Below the pieces are notes generated by a model. That model had not been told where the DNA came from. It did no database searches and saw only the letters and a list, made by a program, of their open reading frames with translations. A stretch of 64,000 nucleotides of DNA from Rickettsia canadensis str. McKiel (lineage in GTDB: Bacteria > Pseudomonadota > Alphaproteobacteria > Rickettsiales > Rickettsiaceae), in the NCBI RefSeq assembly GCF_000014345.1, contig NC_009879.1, positions 1 through 64,000 on the forward strand, given 5' to 3'. Positions within the stretch are counted from its first letter, which is position 1. Every line of letters starts with the position of its first letter. A program made the position numbers and the translations under genes. Below are positions 61,328 through 64,000 of the stretch, piece after piece.

Positions 61328-63202
61328 ATGCTAAAATATGACGTAATAGTTATAGGTGGTGGGCATGCAGGAGTAGAAGCTGCAGCTGCTTCTGCACGTC
61401 TTGGGGTTCCTACTCTCTTAATTACGTTAAAACCGGGAAATTTAGGTGAAATGTCTTGTAATCCGGCAATTGGTGGAATTGCAAAAGGCATATTAGTTAA
61501 AGAAATCGATGCACTTGATGGGTTAATGGGTTATGTTATAGACCAAGCAGGTATACATTATAAAATGCTTAATGAAACTAGAGGTCCAGCAGTTTGGGGA
61601 CCTCGAGCACAAGCTGATAGAAAGCTTTATAAAAAAGCGATGTATCAAATATTAACAAATTACCCAAATTTAAATATATTATATGGAAAAGTGGAAGATA
61701 TAGAAATTAAATCTTCTAAAGTTAAAGCGGTTGTTTTAAATGATGGTAGCAAAATTCCTTGTCAAAAAATTATATTAACTACAGGTAGTTTCCTATCAGG
61801 TCTTATTCATATCGGTTCGACAAAAATTCCTGCCGGTAGAGTAGATGAAGAAGCTTCTTATGGATTATCTAATACATTAAAAAGAGTAGGATTTAAGATT
61901 GCACGTTTAAAAACAGGTACACCACCGCGAATTGACGGGCTGACAATTGATTATAGTAAAACAGTTCTACAGCCTGGCGATAAAACTCCTCGTCCTTTTT
62001 CGGCATTAACAAATATTGTTGATGTTCCTCAGATAAATTGTTTTATCACAAAAACAACCTCAGAAACTCATGATATTATACGTGAGAATCTTGATAAATC
62101 TGCTATGTATTCAGGACAAATAGAAGCGATAGGACCAAGATATTGTCCTTCTATAGAAGATAAAATAGTCAGATTTAGTACAAAATCAGAACATCGTATA
62201 TTTTTGGAACCTGAAGGGCTAGATGATTATACGATTTATCCAAATGGTATTTCTACTTCTTTGCCTGAAGAAGTACAATGCAAATTAATAAAAACAATCC
62301 CTGGTCTAGAAAAAGCAACTATTTTACGTCCTGGTTATGCTATAGAGTATGATTATGTTGATCCACGTGAAATAAGTATTACTCTAGAGACAAAAAAAAT
62401 AATGGGACTATATTTTGCTGGGCAAATTAATGGTACTACAGGATATGAAGAAGCAGCAGGACAAGGTATAGTTGCAGGCATTAATGCTGCTTTGGCAGTA
62501 AAAAATCAACCACCTTTTATATTAACAAGAGCAAATAGTTATATTGGGGTAATGATAGATGATTTAACAATATTTGGTACTAAGGAACCCTATCGTATGT
62601 TTACCTCCCGCGCAGAATACAGGTTATCTTTAAGGGCAGATAATGCAGATTTACGTTTAACAGAATTAGGAATAAATATTGGAGTTGTATCAAAAAAACG
62701 TAAAGAAATATTTAAAAAAAAATGTTATAATATAGAAAAAACAAGAAATTTATTAAAAACATTATCTTTCACTACTAGTAAGCTTGTTAAAATAGGAGTG
62801 CAAGTAGCACAAGACGGTACGTATAAAACAGTTTTAGATTTATTTAAAATACCTAATTTTACTATTGAGCAGGCTATTAAAATTTTTCCTAAGCTTCAAG
62901 AAATTAATAGTAATATTTTACAATTGTTATATATTGAAGCTAAATACGCGTCATATTTAGCTAAACAGCAAGCAGATATTAATTTATTTCAAAATGAGGA
63001 AATACAATTAATACCTAAAAATATTGACTATTTTAAAATACCAAGTATATCATTAGAGATAAGGGAAAAACTTTCTTACTATAAACCTACTACTATTGGC
63101 ATAGCACGTCGAATTCCAGGGATTACACCTGCAGCAATTACGGCTATTATAATTTATTTAAAAACTAAATATAATGATGGAAGTTTCATATCAAATAATT
63201 GA
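61328..63202 (+). CDS. mnmG: tRNA uridine-34 5-carboxymethylaminomethyl synthesis enzyme MnmG
   Basis: 624-residue FAD protein (GidA) that with MnmE modifies the wobble uridine of several tRNAs. The FAD motif [12 protein letters not shown] is at the start, and [26 protein letters not shown] and [20 protein letters not shown] (split) follow; the helical C-terminal domain with [15 protein letters not shown] binds tRNA. Full length. The next gene, rsmG, overlaps its end but is broken. Confidence 0.97.
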   Translation: MLKYDVIVIGGGHAGVEAAAASARLGVPTLLITLKPGNLGEMSCNPAIGGIAKGILVKEIDALDGLMGYVIDQAGIHYKMLNETRGPAVWGPRAQADRKLYKKAMYQILTNYPNLNILYGKVEDIEIKSSKVKAVVLNDGSKIPCQKIILTTGSFLSGLIHIGSTKIPAGRVDEEASYGLSNTLKRVGFKIARLKTGTPPRIDGLTIDYSKTVLQPGDKTPRPFSALTNIVDVPQINCFITKTTSETHDIIRENLDKSAMYSGQIEAIGPRYCPSIEDKIVRFSTKSEHRIFLEPEGLDDYTIYPNGISTSLPEEVQCKLIKTIPGLEKATILRPGYAIEYDYVDPREISITLETKKIMGLYFAGQINGTTGYEEAAGQGIVAGINAALAVKNQPPFILTRANSYIGVMIDDLTIFGTKEPYRMFTSRAEYRLSLRADNADLRLTELGINIGVVSKKRKEIFKKKCYNIEKTRNLLKTLSFTTSKLVKIGVQVAQDGTYKTVLDLFKIPNFTIEQAIKIFPKLQEINSNILQLLYIEAKYASYLAKQQADINLFQNEEIQLIPKNIDYFKIPSISLEIREKLSYYKPTTIGIARRIPGITPAAITAIIIYLKTKYNDGSFISNN

Positions 63203-63725
63203 AAAGTTAAAAATTTTTTCAAGAATTAATAAAAAAATGGAATAAAGCAATCAATCTTGTATCGTATAATAGTATACATAATTTTTGGCAACGTCATATA
63301 TATTAGACTCATTACAATTAATACAATACATTGATAATAAAGAGATACACTTGGTTGATATAGGAAGTGGTCCCGGTTTTCCTGGTATAGTACTATAGCA
63401 GGTGTAGCGAAAGTAAGTTTAATAGAAGCTGATTTACATAAATGTATTTTTTTAGAAAAAGCATCAAAGGTATCAAATAATAACATACAAATCATCAATC
63501 AAAGAATAGAAAAAGTAACAATAGATTGCAGTATATTAACTTGTAGAGCTTTTCTAACTTAAATACAATATTTAATTATATAAAGAATATTTCAGTACAA
63601 GAAAATTTTTTGTTCTTAAAAGGAAAAAATTATTTAACTGAAATAGTAGAAGCTAAAGAAAGGTGTTTATACGTTTTACAGCAGGGAAAATTCTAGAAGT
63701 TAGTAATTTAACAAAAATTATATGA
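63177..63725 (+). pseudogene. rsmG: rsmG (gidB) pseudogene
   Basis: Starts at ATG 63177 inside the mnmG end ([19 protein letters not shown]) and ends with NLTKII then TGA 63723-63725 overlapping the parA ATG, the usual gidA-gidB-parA packing. Between are AINLVSYNSIHNFWQRHI, HLVDIGSGPGFPGIVL (the SAM site), AKVSLIEADLHKCIFLEKAS, and ILTCRAF, but stops and frameshifts occur after KKME, after RHIY and after GIVL, with a deletion near the end. RsmG makes m7G527 in 16S rRNA. Confidence 0.9.
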
Positions 63726-64000
63726 AAGTTATTGCTATTGTTAATCAAAAAGGAGGAGTAGCTAAAACTACAACTACTGTAAATTTAGCTACAGCTTTTG
63801 CTGCTCTAAATAAAAAAGTTTTAGTTATAGATCTTGATCCTCAGGGGAATAGTAGTACCGGCTTTGGCATTAGTCAGCAACAACGCAAAAATACTATATA
63901 TCAAGTATTAATAAATCTAATAGAATTGAAAGATGCAATAATTGCTACAAATATACCAAATTTAGAAATAATTACTTCAAACACTAATCTATCTGCAGCT
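63722..64000 (+). CDS. parA: Chromosome partitioning ATPase ParA (Soj), 3' part outside window
   Basis: First 93 codons of a ParA/Soj protein. The deviant Walker A KGGVAKTT follows VIAIVNQ, and VLVIDLDPQGNSSTGFGI is the switch/Walker A' region. It would work with ParB and parS sites for chromosome segregation. The start overlaps the broken rsmG stop by ATGA. The gene is cut by the end of the window. Confidence 0.95.
   Translation, partial: MKVIAIVNQKGGVAKTTTTVNLATAFAALNKKVLVIDLDPQGNSSTGFGISQQQRKNTIYQVLINLIELKDAIIATNIPNLEIITSNTNLSAA

Noticed and set aside
1..64000. CRISPR array, insertion sequence, prophage, rRNA operon, toxin-antitoxin pair
   Set aside because: No regularly spaced direct repeats, transposase, phage structural gene, rRNA or paired small toxin/antitoxin frames could be found.

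Overview
The window is AT-rich DNA from the chromosome of a Rickettsia species (Alphaproteobacteria, obligate intracellular). The diagnosis rests on a Tlc-type ADP/ATP translocase beside a GlpT-like transporter, a Sca1-type autotransporter, an OmpB-lysine-methyltransferase homologue (PKMT2 type), Rickettsia palindromic elements (RPEs) inserted inside genes, and the gene order ppsR-trxA-...-lpxA-fabZ-lpxD-...-sca1-...-F0 ATP synthase-carD-...-recF-...-clpB-...-ftsH-sdhB-...-tlc-glpT-ndk-mnmG-rsmG-parA, which from memory matches the start of published Rickettsia chromosomes. I cannot name the species from sequence alone.

Layout. 1-6.2 kb: PEP-synthase/PPDK regulator, thioredoxin, a two-gene polysaccharide-type ABC exporter and a large flavin/iron-sulphur fusion protein carrying RPE inserts. 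6.3-8.7 kb: lipid A/fatty-acid genes lpxA-fabZ-lpxD (minus) and tRNA-Phe. 8.9-13 kb: dusB, tsaE, a ZnuA-like lipoprotein-family binding protein, and a poly(A) polymerase/CCA-family enzyme. 13-14.4 kb: ruined comEC. 14.7-19.2 kb: sca1, then tRNA-Glu with a 50-bp perfect palindrome. 19.6-21.9 kb: a decayed lipase-like/NTPase gene. 21.9-24.3 kb: F0 ATP synthase operon (minus) with a repeat inserted between atpB and atpE. 24.4-29.7 kb: DsbA-like, CarD, PKMT2-like methyltransferase, RecF and a rickettsial hypothetical. 29.7-36.6 kb: mostly gene remains (Sel1/TPR-like, SCO1-like, autotransporter-like, short-chain dehydrogenase) around yqgE, cvpA and a 440-residue hypothetical. 36.7-42.3 kb: clpB, a small hypothetical, tsaD and a fatty-acid desaturase. 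42.4-49 kb: response-regulator remains, rpsF-rpsR-rplI, tilS, ftsH, sdhB. 49-58 kb: LprI-like remains, a MidA-type methyltransferase, lgt, an MscS channel, yidC-pgsA, carbonic-anhydrase-like and peptide-deformylase-like remains. 58-64 kb: tlc1, glpT, ndk, mnmG, a broken rsmG and the first part of parA.

The housekeeping genes are intact and cover envelope lipid synthesis, energy (F0, sdhB, ATP import), protein quality control (ClpB, FtsH, YidC) and tRNA modification (DusB, TsaD/TsaE, TilS, MnmG). Between them lie at least ten decaying genes, together a large share of the 64 kb, and many inverted repeats. I found no CRISPR array, insertion sequence, rRNA gene or convincing new defence or toxin system. 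The most noteworthy signals are two dispersed palindromic repeat families whose copies sit in operons, gene ends and pseudogenes, one of them with end arms that change sequence yet stay complementary; RPEs kept in frame inside one oxidoreductase; and the specific list of lost functions (ComEC, RsmG, a deformylase paralogue, a response regulator).
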